Positions 46,301 to 58,000 of a stretch of 64,000 nucleotides of DNA are shown here, piece by piece. The stretch is taken from the NCBI RefSeq assembly GCF_958979055.1, contig NC_084889.1:1240001-1304000 (forward strand), in the 5' to 3' direction. The translations under genes and the position numbers were made by a program. The stretch comes from Alnus glutinosa (Eukaryota > Streptophyta > Magnoliopsida > Fagales > Betulaceae). Below the pieces are notes generated by a model. It had not been told where the DNA came from and ran no database searches. It was given only the letters and a program-made list of their open reading frames with translations. Every line of letters begins with the position of its first letter. Positions within the stretch are counted from its first letter, which is position 1.

Positions 46301-49300
46301 CAAAACAACTTCCTAAAATTAGAGCAATACACAATGCGGTAACGATGATAGTTCTATTCAATTTCTTGTTTTATTGTTGTTTTCTGCTTTGAGCTTGCCA
46401 AAATTTTATATCTAGGCCAGTCAGCATCTCAGCTGAACTTCTCTGTTCACCAATTATGTCTCGAGTTTAGTGCAATTTTTTTATTTGTCTGCCTACTCTT
46501 GGTTTGTTCCAGACCATTTAGTGTATGTTTGTTATGTGATGCTTGTTTGAATAAAAACACCGACTGAATCTAGAAATTAGCTTAACTTACATGGTAGGCT
46601 ACAATCTAAACAATGCTTTATTTTTTGGTGAAAACCAGAGGGAATCACTGAAACATTTTTGCTCACTGGAAGCTGGGCATGTTACTTACTACATTAGTTT
46701 GTTAATTCAGGGAAAGCGCAATCCCCGAGCAGCAGATCCACCGGTTGACAGTGTCAAAAATCCTCAGTTTCTTGTTCTAATCTCGGAGAATTTTATGGAG
46801 GCCCGTGCTGCTTTAAGTCGTTCTGGAATTACGAGTTTGCCTTCAAATCAGAGTCCTGTAAAAGTGGACATGGCTTCTGTTCCTTCAGTCACAGGACCGC
46901 CTCCAACTTCTATTCCATCAGGTTGTTTATTCATTTAAACCTGCTCATCCCTTCTCCCATCACATGCAATTGCCAAGTTCCAACTAGGTTTGTGTGTTAG
47001 AAAGAAAGAAAAAAAAAAGATTAATCAAGGTTTTCTTCATAAAGTATCTATTCCACCTATGTTCTAGTAAGCTTGAATTTTTAGTCTACAAATTCATCAC
47101 AATTAAGTCTCATGTTTGTAATTATGGGTGATAAGTTCTATCATATTTGCATTATAGAGGAAGCAGTTCTAGGTTTTGTAGTTGTACTGACTGCTGATGC
47201 TTATAATATGTTATTATTTCACTCTTGGTATCGGAGAACCAATGTGAAGTACACTGAGCAAGACTCAAGCATTAGTGGCAAAATTAAAAAAGTAATACTG
47301 TTTGAACTGAGCATCATGCTCTCTCTCTTGCAAAATTATTTTTCTATTATTAATGATATTTTGTGAACAATATCAATCTCTCTCTCTCTCTCTCTTTTTC
47401 TTTTTTTTTTTTTGACTGAAGAATTTATAATGGACCAATAATCTGTATATATTTAACTATTCTTGGATTGTAAGAACAAAAAATTTTAAAATATGAAACA
47501 CAGCAATCTACCTGGAAGAAAATTGTGTTTGTACTTTTATTAACTGTAATCCCTAAACTTTTCAGCTGTTTTTTGGTGGATTGTGAATTTTAGCCATAGT
47601 TCAAATGGCAGGTATATGCCCAAGACATTTTGGCTAATAGTTTGGTGGGCTAATCACGAGTAATGGTTAATTCTTACTTCAAATCCTGCTTGGTAGTGGA
47701 CTTACTTTTCCCTTATTGATTTCAGTGAATGGATCTCTCATGAACAGGCAATCGATATCTGTCGGAAATGTTCCCCCTGCTACCGTGAAAATTGTAAGAG
47801 CGCGTCCTTCACTCTAATTTGCTGTTCCTATAATAGTTATGCAGATTGTCATGAATTCATAATGTATTTCTTCAGGAGCCAAGCACTGTACCTTCCATGG
47901 TAGCTGGACCTGCTTTTTCACATATTCCATCTGTTGCACGAGCTGCTTCTCAAGCAGTCCAACAAACTTCTTCACCATCTTCTGCATCTCAAGAAATGAT
48001 CACAAATAATGACAATGTGCAAGATTTGAAGCCTATAGTGAGTGGTATGCCACAATCTGTACGTCCTGTTGGTCCTGCTCCAGCAAATGTGAACATTCTG
48101 AACAACCTCTCTCAAGCACGACAAGTAATGAACTCTGCAGCCCTAACTGGGGGAACCTCTATAGGACTTCAATCAATGGGTCAAACTCCTATATCCATGC
48201 ATATGTCAAATATGATATCCAGTGGAATGACATCTTCCGTTCCTGCTTCTCAAAATGTATTTTCATCTGGACAATCTGGTAATACATCAATAAGTGGTTC
48301 AGGGGCTCATACAGGGACTGGACAGGTTGCACAAAACTCTGGTCTTGGTTCATTCATTTCAGCACCTTCTAATGTCTCTGGAAATTCTAACCTTGGGATC
48401 TCTCAACCAATGGGTAATGGTAATCTCCAAGGAGGTGTTAGTATGGGTCAATCAGTACCTGGCATGAGCCAAGGGAATCTTTCAGGAATACAAATGGCCC
48501 AAAGTGGAATTGGCATGAACCAAAACATGATGAGTGGTCTTGGGCCATCAGTTGTCTCTTCTGGAAATGGAACAATGATTCCTACTCCAGGAATGCCTCA
48601 ACAAGTACAATCAGGGATGCAATCACTTGGTGGTGTAAACAACAATTCAGCAGCTAATATGCCTTTGTCACAACAAACATCAAGTGCTTTGCAATCAGCA
48701 CAATCCAAATATGTGAGAGTCTGGGAGGTAAGTCTAGAGTATGTATTTGGAAAAGATTGAGATTAAATTTTCAAATTGCATGTGGTTAAGTTTCTAGAAT
48801 TTCACTCCAATGTTTATTTTACTAGATTATGGAGTGGATGTTCAGTTTTAGGCGTTTGCAATTTTCGAGGAACTTGCAGGATCCCTACTGTTATTTTCCC
48901 AAGAGAGGGGCATCATTTATCTGAAATACATGATTGTGTTAATTGCTCAGCTTTCCTTTTACTTTTATTTTTTTTGGTATAAGATCTGAGATCCTTTAGA
49001 GCCTCCTTGATCTATTTCTGTTCTCCTTGAACAAAACGACCAAAACATGCCATTTTTTGAAAATTAGCATAATTTCCTTGAAATTTTAGCTTTCTTAGAG
49101 ATGGAGCCTCATTGTTTTCGAAAAAATAAAAAATTCTCATTCTCTATGCCCATCCAAGCTAATTAGAAAGAGAGATTCAAGTGGTTCCAGTTAAATATCC
49201 CATCTCCTGTCATAAAGTTGAGAAGGTCAAAACACCCTTTTATATTCTTTTCCCTGGGAACACCTCCACCTAAGTTACTGTAATGCTATAAAAGTTTTTA

Positions 49301-52300
49301 GGTCAATAAATTTCCTTCCTGTTTCTCGCTAAGTCAAAAAAGATCAAAATCCCCATTTCCTTATTATTTAATGGTATTATCATCTATGCCTTGTGATTTG
49401 CGATTATTTTTTCATAATTTGTTGTTTGTAACCGCGTAGTCCAATTCAAATGCAATCATTGGGGGAAGGTTTCGAACTTATCCTTTAAAGCCATGACTTG
49501 TGGCAGTCTCTTCATAACGTTTATGTGTAATTATGTAATCAATAATTTTCTTAAACAATGAACTTGCAGGGAAATTTATCTGGGCAGAGACAAGGACAGC
49601 CGGTCTTTATCACCAGACTGGAAGTATGTTTGAAGCACTTCATAACTTTTTATTCAATATTGGGGAACGTGTGTTTTGGCAATCGTTGTAATGTATAATG
49701 TTTTCAAACGCCTAATAAAAATTTATGCAAATATTAGGCTTTTTAAAAATCTTTTTAATTTTTTACATTTGCTCTAATCTATTGGGATTTTATGTTATTG
49801 TTTTTCTTTTTTTCTTTTTTTTACTTATCAAAAAAAATAATTCAATTCTTTGTGACAGGGTTACAGGAGTGCTACATCTTCTGAAACGTAAGTACAAGAA
49901 GTATCATATTATTTCTGCCAAAAATGTCTTGAAATACTTAAAAGTTGCTGTCACAAATAGTACTAAAGTGCTTTGACATTAAAATCAATCTTTATTTTAG
50001 ACTAAACTCAAAAAGAAAAGTTCATTAAAGTGATTCTAATGCTACTTGCCTTTTAACTCCCTTACTAGAAATAAATTATTTGATTGACTCCCACTTGCCT
50101 CTTTTGGGGCTTATGGAGGGAAAGAAATAACTGGAGCTTTGAGGACGTGGAGAAGACCCTAAGGAACTTTTATCCTCCTTCTATCACACTTTGTATCTTT
50201 GGACTACGGCTTATGTGTTCCCCTTATCTTTTAGCTTTCTTGATTTCCTTAATCATTTTTCTAGTTAGACATTTCCTTTTGCCTAGTGTACTAAGGGGCA
50301 CCTCACACTTTTAATGAGATTGGCTTATTACTTATCAAAAAAAAAATATTAATCTATAAATTTTGCGCCCATCACACAGAAATGATGATATTTTCAGAGA
50401 GAGTTTATTAGTCTCTATTATATTTTTTTGCATCTAGAAGTAGTATATACTACTTATCCTAAGCTCTGATATTTTTTTGCTAACACCTGTAAATGCATCA
50501 TCTAGTATTTCTAGTCATGAACAAGGTGGATGACTGGGTGATGGCAAAAAACTTTTAATACTTTTTTCAATACCCTGACATAAAGACTATGAGATTGGTA
50601 TTAGTACTCTATTTAGCTTTCCTAATTTATGCATTTCGAAAAGAAACTTTATTTTGGGTGGAAAAGTTTTGGATTCTTTGTTTAGAAGAAGACTAATCTA
50701 TGTTTACTGGCATGTATATTCCCTGTGCTTTTCAGGCTTGCTGCAAACTGGCCGCCAACAATGCAAATAGTTCGGCTTATATCTCAGGACCACATGAATA
50801 ATAGGTAATTTCTTCTTAGTGAAAGAAATTCAATTTTTCTACTTATGTTCGCAGCTCTGTTCATTTATCTGTCTGGATTTGTTATATTTTTTAGCTTGTT
50901 AACTTCATCGTATTGAATATTAGGCAATATGTGGGAAAGGCTGACTTTCTAGTTTTTCGTGCAATGAATCAGCATGGGTTTCTTGGCCAATTGCAAGAAA
51001 AGAAGCTAGTAAGTTTTAAATTTTTTTTTATTATTTTTTTCATGAGGAGGTGTTCTTTCTTGGATAAGTATAGCCAATTTTCTAGTTTGAACCAGTTGTT
51101 GACCTTGTTCTTGTCAAAATATGAGTACTGAATTACGAGCTATAATATCTTCTTATTATGCCCCCAAACAATATATGAGTAAATGTACTAAATTATTTTT
51201 CCTCTGTTGTTCAGCAGTATTTTCTTGTATGGATATATAACTGTTCTGTCTCTTGGTTATCATATTTGTGCTTCTACCTGGCTGTGGGTAAGTAGGAATT
51301 CAGGTGAAATATGATGCTATGATGGGGATCCACTGTAGGTTTGCAAAATGAGTAGAGAACTTGGGAATTTGTTGAGGAAGTCGTCTAGACCTTTAACAGA
51401 ATTTTATGGGTGAATATCTTTTTTTTTTTTTTTGACAAGAAAATTTTATGGGTGAATATCTAGCAGGTTTAATGATGATTATAGTCCAGATGAGCTTTCC
51501 CCCCTTCTCTCCCATCAATTTCCTTTAGAAAATGCCCAACACTTAGAGGTAGTGTCTTGGCTATGTTAGCCTTAGGGCAAATGGATGAACAAGAGAAGTA
51601 AGATGATTGTTACATAGCGGATATGTTTTCTATCTTGCTACATATTGTAACACATTTCAGTTTGATCTCTTTAGTAGGACAAAGCTAACATAGTTTTTTA
51701 AGACAAGAAAACTTAAGTCTCGTTATGGTATCACTTTTTAGGACAGTTTTTTGCTTTTTAGAAAAAATAAAAAATAAATAAAAAAGAAGAAAAAACATTA
51801 ACAAACAACTCCAAACACAAAATACTCACAAAACACCAAAAATTACTTTCACCTTTATGTCACATCACAACTAAAAAGCAAAAAATGTCCTCTAAAAAGT
51901 TTTACCAAACAAACCCTCTGTATGTGTACATATAATAAAAATCTTCCAAGATTCTTAAATCCTTCAATTAAATATGTAAATTCTGAAGTCTTAAAAGATA
52001 ACTGATCATATTCTTTAGCACTCTCAAATGAACCTTGTGAAATTAGTAACTTTAGTAACAAAGCATATACTGCAAAAATGCTTCAGAGAAAAATTACATA
52101 GCTATCTATTTATTTATTTTGGCTGGATAAGGGGTTTGAAACCAGGCCTGTTTGAACCATGTTAAGGAGGCTTTACCACATATCTAGATGCATCTTCCGT
52201 TAAATTTGAATTTTAAATAGCTGAAGAGAGTGTCCAATTCTGTAATGTGAAACCATGCATTTAGTGTGATTGGGATCCTTTAATGCTGAACTTTTCAATT

Positions 52301-53167
52301 TTCATTTCTTTAGTGTGCAGTCATTCAACTACCATCTCAGACGTTGCTGCTATCTGTTTCTGACAAAGCCTGCCGCTTGATTGGAATGCTTTTTCCTGGG
52401 GTAAGATTTTTGCGAACTTCAACAATCGATCATCAGAGATTTTGTTCAGCATAGCCTATCAGGAAATCTTTCTTTTACAGCCACTTACTCTGAGCTCTCA
52501 CATGAACAACAAATTTGCAATGTTCCGTCAAAGTCAAAAGCAACATGAAAAATAACGAAGTGACCTTTTTTCTGCAAAATTTAAGATTAAACTTTAAGGA
52601 GCTTTCTGGCATGTATAAGTTTTCACATCTAATCGTTCCCTTTGCAACCATGTAGAATTACTCGCCCTTCGCATTTTAATTAAGCCATAATATCTGTGGA
52701 ATCAGGATATGGTTGTGTTTAAGCCACAAATATCCAGTCAGCAACAACAACAACAAATGCAACAGCAACAACATCAGCAGCTGCAACAACAACAGCTTCC
52801 GCAGCTGCAACAACAGCAACTTCCGCAACTGCAACAACAGCAGCTTCCGCAACTGCAGCAACAGCAGCAGCTTCCGCAAATGCAACAGCAGCAGCAGCTT
52901 CCACAAATGCAACAGCAGCAACCGCTCTCGCAGCTGCAGCCGCAACAACAACTTCCACAACTGCAACAACAGCAATCACTGTCACAGCTTCAACCGCAGC
53001 AGCAGCTTCCACAACTGCAGCAGCTGCAGCAACAGCAGCAACAAATGGTTGGGACAGGAATGGGTCAAGGTTATGTTCAAGGTCCAGGCAGGTCACAACT
53101 AGTTTCACAGGGACAAGTTTCATCACAAGGGCCGCCTAACATGCCTGGAGGGGGCTTTATGAGTTAA
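39473..53167 (+). CDS. MED25: Mediator complex subunit 25 (MED25/PFT1)
   Basis: Fifteen GT-AG exons: 39473-39570, 41570-41600, 42031-42094, 44385-44515, 45954-46163, 46273-46338, 46711-46921, 47726-47793, 47876-48727, 49570-49623, 49859-49887, 50736-50804, 50924-51008, 52314-52400, 52706-53167; the product is 838 aa, close to Arabidopsis PFT1 (836). The N-terminal vWA domain (1 to about 225) opens MAEKQLIVAVEGTAAMGPFW and includes SYCGCLVQRTGWTRDVDIF and GGGFNDAAIAEGLAEAL. Exon 9 encodes the long Ser/Gly/Asn/Met-rich linker. The activator-binding region (about 572-685) has YVRVWEGNLSGQRQGQPVF, MQIVRLISQDHMNN, YVGKADFLVFRAMNQHGFLG and LLLSVSDKACRLIGMLFPG. The C-terminus is a poly-Gln/Leu/Pro tail. 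MED25 bridges transcription factors to RNA polymerase II in jasmonate, light and flowering responses. Introns 1, 3, 11 and 13 carry transposon insertions. Confidence 0.97.
40035..40130 (-). mobile_element. LINE 3'-end remnant in MED25 intron 1
   Basis: On the minus strand: ggggttgcgccctttgcact, ttctaatgagattg, aattacttattag, then A-rich. The same gggttgcgcccctttgtgcc ending appears at 43340-43375, so the two come from one LINE family. Confidence 0.5.
40281..40309. repeat. (CT)n microsatellite in MED25 intron 1
   Basis: About 14 CT units. A 51-bp tandem duplication follows at 40366-40467, with ggtttgcatttcccct at 40366 and 40417, each followed by gtcaataa and tagagaa. Confidence 0.85.
42557..43293. 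mobile_element. Long-TIR Mutator-like non-autonomous element in MED25 intron 3
   Basis: The ends are inverted repeats of about 110 bp. The left arm reads ggaaaatacattttggcccc, ctgaactaccaccactt, caccaaacttagaaaagtgg, catttgggtacctt. The right arm, reverse complemented, reads ggaaaaatacactttggccc, ttgaactaccactactt, caccaaacttcaaaaagtgg, catttgggtacttt. The interior is A/T-rich with repeated ggggtgg(c/t)(c/t)-type phrases (ggtggctgaac, ggtggttcggcc, ggtggtctgac). About 737 bp long, no transposase. TIR length and the ggnaaaatacac start suit a MULE-derived element; I could not confirm a 9-bp target duplication. Confidence 0.8.
43330..44200 (-). mobile_element. 5'-truncated LINE with zf-RVT region in MED25 intron 3
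   Basis: On the minus strand a 121-codon frame (43994-43629) contains FSWKNIWKVKVPPRVAFFVW, LTLDNLRKRNIIV, WCYMCKISRESIDHLFLHC and ATELWRMIL. This is the zinc-binding region at the C-terminus of plant LINE ORF2 (W..iW....P.k...F.W; L.RR......C..C....E...HLf..C). Upstream (44164-43955) the reading frame is shifted but resembles the preceding segment. The 3' end near 43330-43375 has gggttgcgcccctttgtgcc and an A/T-rich tail. It is antisense to MED25 and dead. Confidence 0.8.
47372..47412. repeat. (CT)n and poly-T in MED25 intron 7
   Basis: About 11 CT units followed by a T-rich run. Confidence 0.85.
50084..50345 (+). mobile_element. LINE 3' end in MED25 intron 11
   Basis: The frame starts with CLFWGLWRERNNWSFEDVEKT, here split as CLFWGLWRERNN and WSFEDVEKT. 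This matches the last conserved block of plant LINE ORF2 (W.lW.ERN.R.FE...). The 3' UTR then runs cttttaatgagattggctta, ttacttatc plus A11. Severely 5'-truncated, same orientation as MED25. Confidence 0.8.
51400..51461. mobile_element. Minimal retroposon: poly-T insert with a 20-bp target duplication
   Basis: The 20-mer aattttatgggtgaatatct occurs at 51400-51419 and again at 51442-51461. The 22 bases between are a T-run plus gacaagaa. Read on the minus strand, the insert is cttgtc plus poly-A, i.e. only the extreme 3' end of a retroposon; the SINE at 12443 also ends catgtc plus poly-A. This looks like an extremely 5'-truncated insertion in MED25 intron 13. Confidence 0.65.
51726..51906. mobile_element. 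MITE with 36-bp inverted repeats in MED25 intron 13
   Basis: The left end (ggtatcactttttaggacag then ttttttgctttttag, 51726-51761) and right end (ctaaaaagcaaaaaatgtcc then tctaaaaagttttacca, 51871-51906) are inverted copies with few differences. The interior is A-rich. Related phrases occur at about 30700-30780. Confidence 0.75.
52733..53045 (+). repeat. CAG/CAA-rich polyglutamine repeat in MED25 exon 15
   Basis: Encodes Gln-rich units such as LPQLQQQQ and LPQMQQQQQ repeated about ten times with a period near 27-30 bp. Low-complexity frames on the opposite strand and in other phases (poly-Leu, Asn/Ser) are shadows of this repeat. The region is length-variable among MED25 genes. Confidence 0.9.
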
Positions 53168-54378
53168 TTAGAGCATTGACTCGTCTGGGACCTAGTATTT
53201 TAGGTTAGCACAGAATTTCGTCAACCGTCAGATAGAACTTCTAAGAACAATGGATCTCATTAAGCTATTATGAGCACTAGTCAGTTATTGACAAATACCT
53301 TGTAGGGTTTTATGTATACGCTGATGTTCTTATGTTGGAAAAACCAATGCGAGTTCATTTTAGCATATACTTTTCTTCTGTGAATATGGTTGATTTTCTT
53401 GAAGTGATGCACAAATTACACTCATGTATCATATCATTGTGACATGTAGTTTGGGGTGACTATATTGTTGAGCTATCAGCTTCAGAGTTCGGATCAATCT
53501 CATGGTCCAATCACAAGAGTTGAGTTGATGAATCAACGATGAAATACTCATCTATCACATTTCGAAGAATGCCTTGTCTCATGAATTCCACTTTTTGGAA
53601 ACCGCCATTTATTGAAATTGAGAACAAAAATAAAAAAAAAATAAAAAAAACGTGTGATGAGGTAGGTAGGCTAATGTTGCAAGAGCTCTGGCAAGTTCTG
53701 CAGACTTTTGGTGAAGATTCCACAAGAACCAAGAAATCGATGAACTCCAACCTTGTAGCTATGGCACGCTTGACAGGTTTTGTAAACTCTGAATTAAAAG
53801 TCCCACCAAAAAGAATTTTAGAAGAATCATAATGCGGTTAGATCTAGTGGTCTGCCAATAAGAAACGGAAGATTAACAAGGGAAGAAAGTAGCTGAGGGT
53901 TAAGCCTGAATCCATGCTTACTGTGTCTGTATGTGATGTATATCTGACGACCATGTCAATGTAAGATTAGGCAAACTATGATAATTTGTCTATATTTTTG
54001 TGGTATGCAGTGCCTAGCAGTCACCTTTCGGCCTCCAAAGCCACTGGGGACACTTCAGAGAGAAAGAATAAGACCCCCACCAACTTTGACATAACAAGCA
54101 GCTTCCAGACTTTAATCATTATTCCTGAAACTAATGGCCCTTTTCTATAAAGCTACTGCTACAAGTGTAATGATTAAAGGATGGGATCCAATTCATCAAC
54201 CAACAAAATTTCCCATGATTGGTTCTAGTCTCCCAAAATAAGAAATTTACATCAATGTCCCCCCTATTCCCTGACAATCAATCGAGTAGGTGCAGTATTT
54301 TCACAAAACCTCATTGCAATGACCCAAAAGCTAACACTCGAGGACATGATTCCTACCATGTAGAACGCCAGGATTAAT
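53168..54378. other. MED25 3' flank and intergenic DNA
   Basis: The first ~250 bp are likely 3' UTR. A plus-strand stretch at 53660-53830 (DEVGRLMLQELWQVLQTFGE, then DSTRTKKSMNSNLVAMARL) has protein-like composition but no recognised domain, and an A-rich run interrupts it upstream; it may be a gene fragment. Nothing else was recognised. Confidence 0.4.
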
Positions 54379-54724
54379 GGGTAGATACACTCCCAATAGG
54401 AGAAGACAGTGCTTGGCAATACTTCACGTCATCACAATTTACATAATTGGCTAGTAGGTTACTATCATTTTGCCAAAAAATGAGTGATTTGCTATTTTAA
54501 CCAACACTTTTAATCTACAAATAAAAATCTTCAATAATTTTACTGCACAGAGGGTAGATACACTCCCAATAGAAGAAGACAGTGCTTGGCAATACTTCAC
54601 GTCATCACACTTTACATAATTGGCTAGTAGGTTACTATCATTTTGCCAAAAAATGAGTGATTTGCTATTTTAACTGACACTTTTAATCTACAAATAAAGA
54701 TCTTCAATAATTTTACTGCACAGA
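54379..54724. repeat. 173-bp tandem duplication upstream of the amino acid transporter gene
   Basis: Bases 54379-54551 are repeated almost exactly at 54552-54724. Both start gggtagatacactcccaata and end ttttactgcacag, with only a handful of substitutions visible. The high identity points to a recent duplication. It lies about 300-640 bp before the ATG, in the presumed promoter. Confidence 0.92.
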
Positions 54725-54860
54725 TTGCTAACAATTCGGACATCAAATGTGAAAGAAAGAGGTTTTATGAAACTCACATGTCCAAATATTTTTGAAGCAG
54801 TCCGCCCCTCCTATTTAGATAGATGGGAATCTTCCAATAGTGCCCTTTTATTTGATAATA
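54725..54860. mobile_element. MITE-like element, copy near the transporter start
   Basis: Shares an ordered set of phrases with 56757-56935: attgctaacaattcggacat, aatgtgaaagaaag, ctcacatgtccaaata, gcagtccgcccctcctattt and agatagatggg. The limits are approximate. Confidence 0.55.
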
Positions 54861-55019
54861 ATAGCCTTAAAGAGGAAAAGTGGGGCTAAGCAATGCAAAA
54901 TTCCCAGTTTTCACTTTATTCCATCATACACTTTGAGGCACCAACCACTACATATACATGAAGATCATCACGGAACTCCCATACTGAAAGGGTCTGAGAG
55001 TCCTTTTTTGGTTGCAGAA

Positions 55020-58000
55020 ATGGTTTCGGCTTCTTCTCCAAAGGTAAGCACGATGTACCACCCTTGATACATCCAGCACACCCACCTAGCTTGTTATTTC
55101 CTTAACTAGATATGAACTCTTGCAGGAAGTTGCTAATTCAGACAACAAATGGATAGAGGAGGACACCTCTCGCCGAGCCAAATGGTGGTACTCAACCTTT
55201 CACACTGTCACGGCCATGATTGGTGCAGGAGTGCTCAGCCTGCCTTATGCCATGGCCTACTTAGGATGGTATATATATACACATAACCTTTGGTCTTAGA
55301 ATTAAGGAAATACTAGAAGTAGTTGTTATTAATATATCAATCACCTCCTTTTTCAGGGGTCCAGGGACAATGATTTTGGTGTTATCATGGTGCATGACCT
55401 TGAACACAATGTGGCAGATGATACAACTCCATGAATGTGTTCCGGGAACTCGCTTTGACCGATACATTGACCTCGGCCGACACGCCTTTGGCCCAAAACT
55501 GGGGCCGTGGATTGTGCTTCCGCAGCAACTTATCGTCCAGGTCGGCTGTGACATAGTGTATATGGTCACGGGAGGAAAGTGCCTAAAGAAGTTTATGGAG
55601 ATTTCATGCACCAATTGCACGCAGCTCAAGCAATCCTACTGGATCTTGATCTTTGGGGCCATTCATTTCTTCCTGTCTCAGCTTCCCAATTTCAATTCTG
55701 TTGCCGGCGTTTCACTAGCAGCAGCAGTCATGTCACTAAGGCACGTACCTAGTTCTTTGATCTTTTTTTTTTTCTTTTTTTCCCCGACCAGCGTTTAGCT
55801 TATATTTCTGGGAAAAATGCAAATTCAGTCCTTGTGGTTTACCTATTTTACAATTAGCTTCATGTGGTATTAAAATAAACTCAAAAATCCCTGGGATATG
55901 CCAAAAAAAAAATCGCATGGACTGATTTTGCATTTTTTTCCTATATCTTAGGTACATAGTAGACTTAAATCACTTCCGGGAAAGTAAGTTTGCCAAAAGC
56001 TAGAGAACCCATAAAGAAAAAAGAAAAAGTGTTGAGGGGAAAGAAAGTATTATGATAGGTTGAGAATCTATGGTAGTTCCCTCACTCTCCAATAAGGTTC
56101 ACTCTTCCACGATCTATGAGCCATGGATCGTGTTGTTTGTATTCCAGTTGGTAAAAGTATATTGTTGTACATACGTAGTTGTTCTATAGACTATAGTACT
56201 TGTAAAACTGACCAAAATTTTAGTTAAAAAATTGTTGGCCAAAGCTTTGAACCCTCATAGAATAACTTAGCAATTGATGTGGCACGAGGCTCCCGCGGCC
56301 TTGATTCAGGCATCTAAATCTTGATTTTTTAGGCAAACTTTCACGGCTTATAATTAATCCACCTGCCTATATATAACTCCTTCAGCATATATGAGCTCAT
56401 AGATCATGCCTCCCCAGACCTAGGAAGTATGTATGAAGTTGAAATCCAACCATCTACAGTCAGATACCAGATAAGGAAACTACCGTTTTTGGAGTAAAAA
56501 TAAGACAGTAGTTTCCCTTAACATGAACACTTCAGGTAATTTCTTGTTACTTCAGTAGGTACTTATCGTTCTGCCAGGCTCACGTTTGAAGGATATAAAA
56601 ATATCTCCTTTGCTACAAAAGATAGAGGTTATGAACTTTTGGTGAACAAATTAAGCGCAACGAATCATGAAGCACTCCAAGAAAAGATAGCTCAAGTGGC
56701 AAAAAGATGCATGTGATCTATAAATCTAGGCATACCTAGACGAATAAGATCCAACAATTACCAACTCAAATTGCTAGCAATTTGGCAGTTAATGTGAGAG
56801 AGTTCATATAAGATAATTCACGTGTCCAAATAAATTTTGGACTGTACGTAGGGCCACCTATTCGAACAGATGGGTCGACCTATATGGACTCTCTCACATT
56901 AATTGTCCAAATTGACAGCCAGGTAATTGTTGTAGTTCCCAATTCTACGTGGACTAGAAAAAAATTCCATTTTTCTTTCCGGCTTAGGAAAGAATCATCT
57001 TTCCTACCAAAATTTTCTGCTTCTTTTTGTAAAGAAATTTACTGTGGAACACAACCATGTTGAATAATGAAAGATAATAGATTAAATAAATCTTACTGAT
57101 CGAGTTGGTGGTTCTGATTGCAGTTATTCAACTATAGCCTGGGTGGGTTGCTTGAGCAGAGGGCAGATAAGCAATGTGAGCTACGCATACAAAAAAACAG
57201 GCTCAGCCGATTCAATGTTTCGTGTGTTCAATGCACTGGGTCAAATCTCGTTTGCATTTGCTGGCCATGCAGTGGCACTCGAAATTCAGGCCACCATTCC
57301 ATCAACTCCTGAGAGGCCTTCAAAAGTACCCATGTGGAAAGGTGCAGTTGGAGCCTATTTTATCAATGCAATTTGCTATTTCCCGGTGGCCCTTATTGGA
57401 TACTGGGCATTCGGCCAAGATGTTGATGACAATGTCCTGATGAATCTCCAGAAACCTGCATGGCTCATTGCCTCTGCTAACCTTATGGTGGTCATCCATG
57501 TCATAGGCAGCTACCAGGTACGAATTCATATATGCTTCTTGGTTTATATATATGCATATGTAAGATGTATGTATGTATACAGTAGTTGAGAACTGCAGCA
57601 AAATGTAATGAAGAAGATTCTGTAGGTGTATGCTATGCCTGTATTTGCTTTGCTGGAGGGGATGATGGTGAAAAAGGTGAATTTCCCACCAGGAATTTTA
57701 CTCAGACTCATCACTCGATCTGCTTATGTAGGTGAGGTTCTCATTGCCATTTCAAGGAACAGAATCTGAGAGAGATTAATTTCTTCAGACACTCCATTAA
57801 TTGAAACTACTAAAGTTCCTCAAATATTGCAGCATTTACATTATTCATTGGAGTCACCTTCCCTTTCTTTGGGGATCTTCTTGGTTTCTTTGGCGGATTC
57901 GGTTTTGCTCCCACTTCATATTTTGTAAGCTTCAATCCTGTTGTTTCTTTTTTTTTAATTAATTAAATTACACCCTCCACTACTGAAAGACTTAATTCAT

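Noticed and set aside
52676..53126. Alternative frames (poly-Leu, poly-Ala/Val, Asn/Ser-rich)
   Set aside because: Shadows of the CAG/CAA repeat of MED25 exon 15.
57118..57601. Other-frame and antisense frames over transporter exon 4
   Set aside because: They do not join to neighbouring exons, whereas the +1 frame continues the permease.
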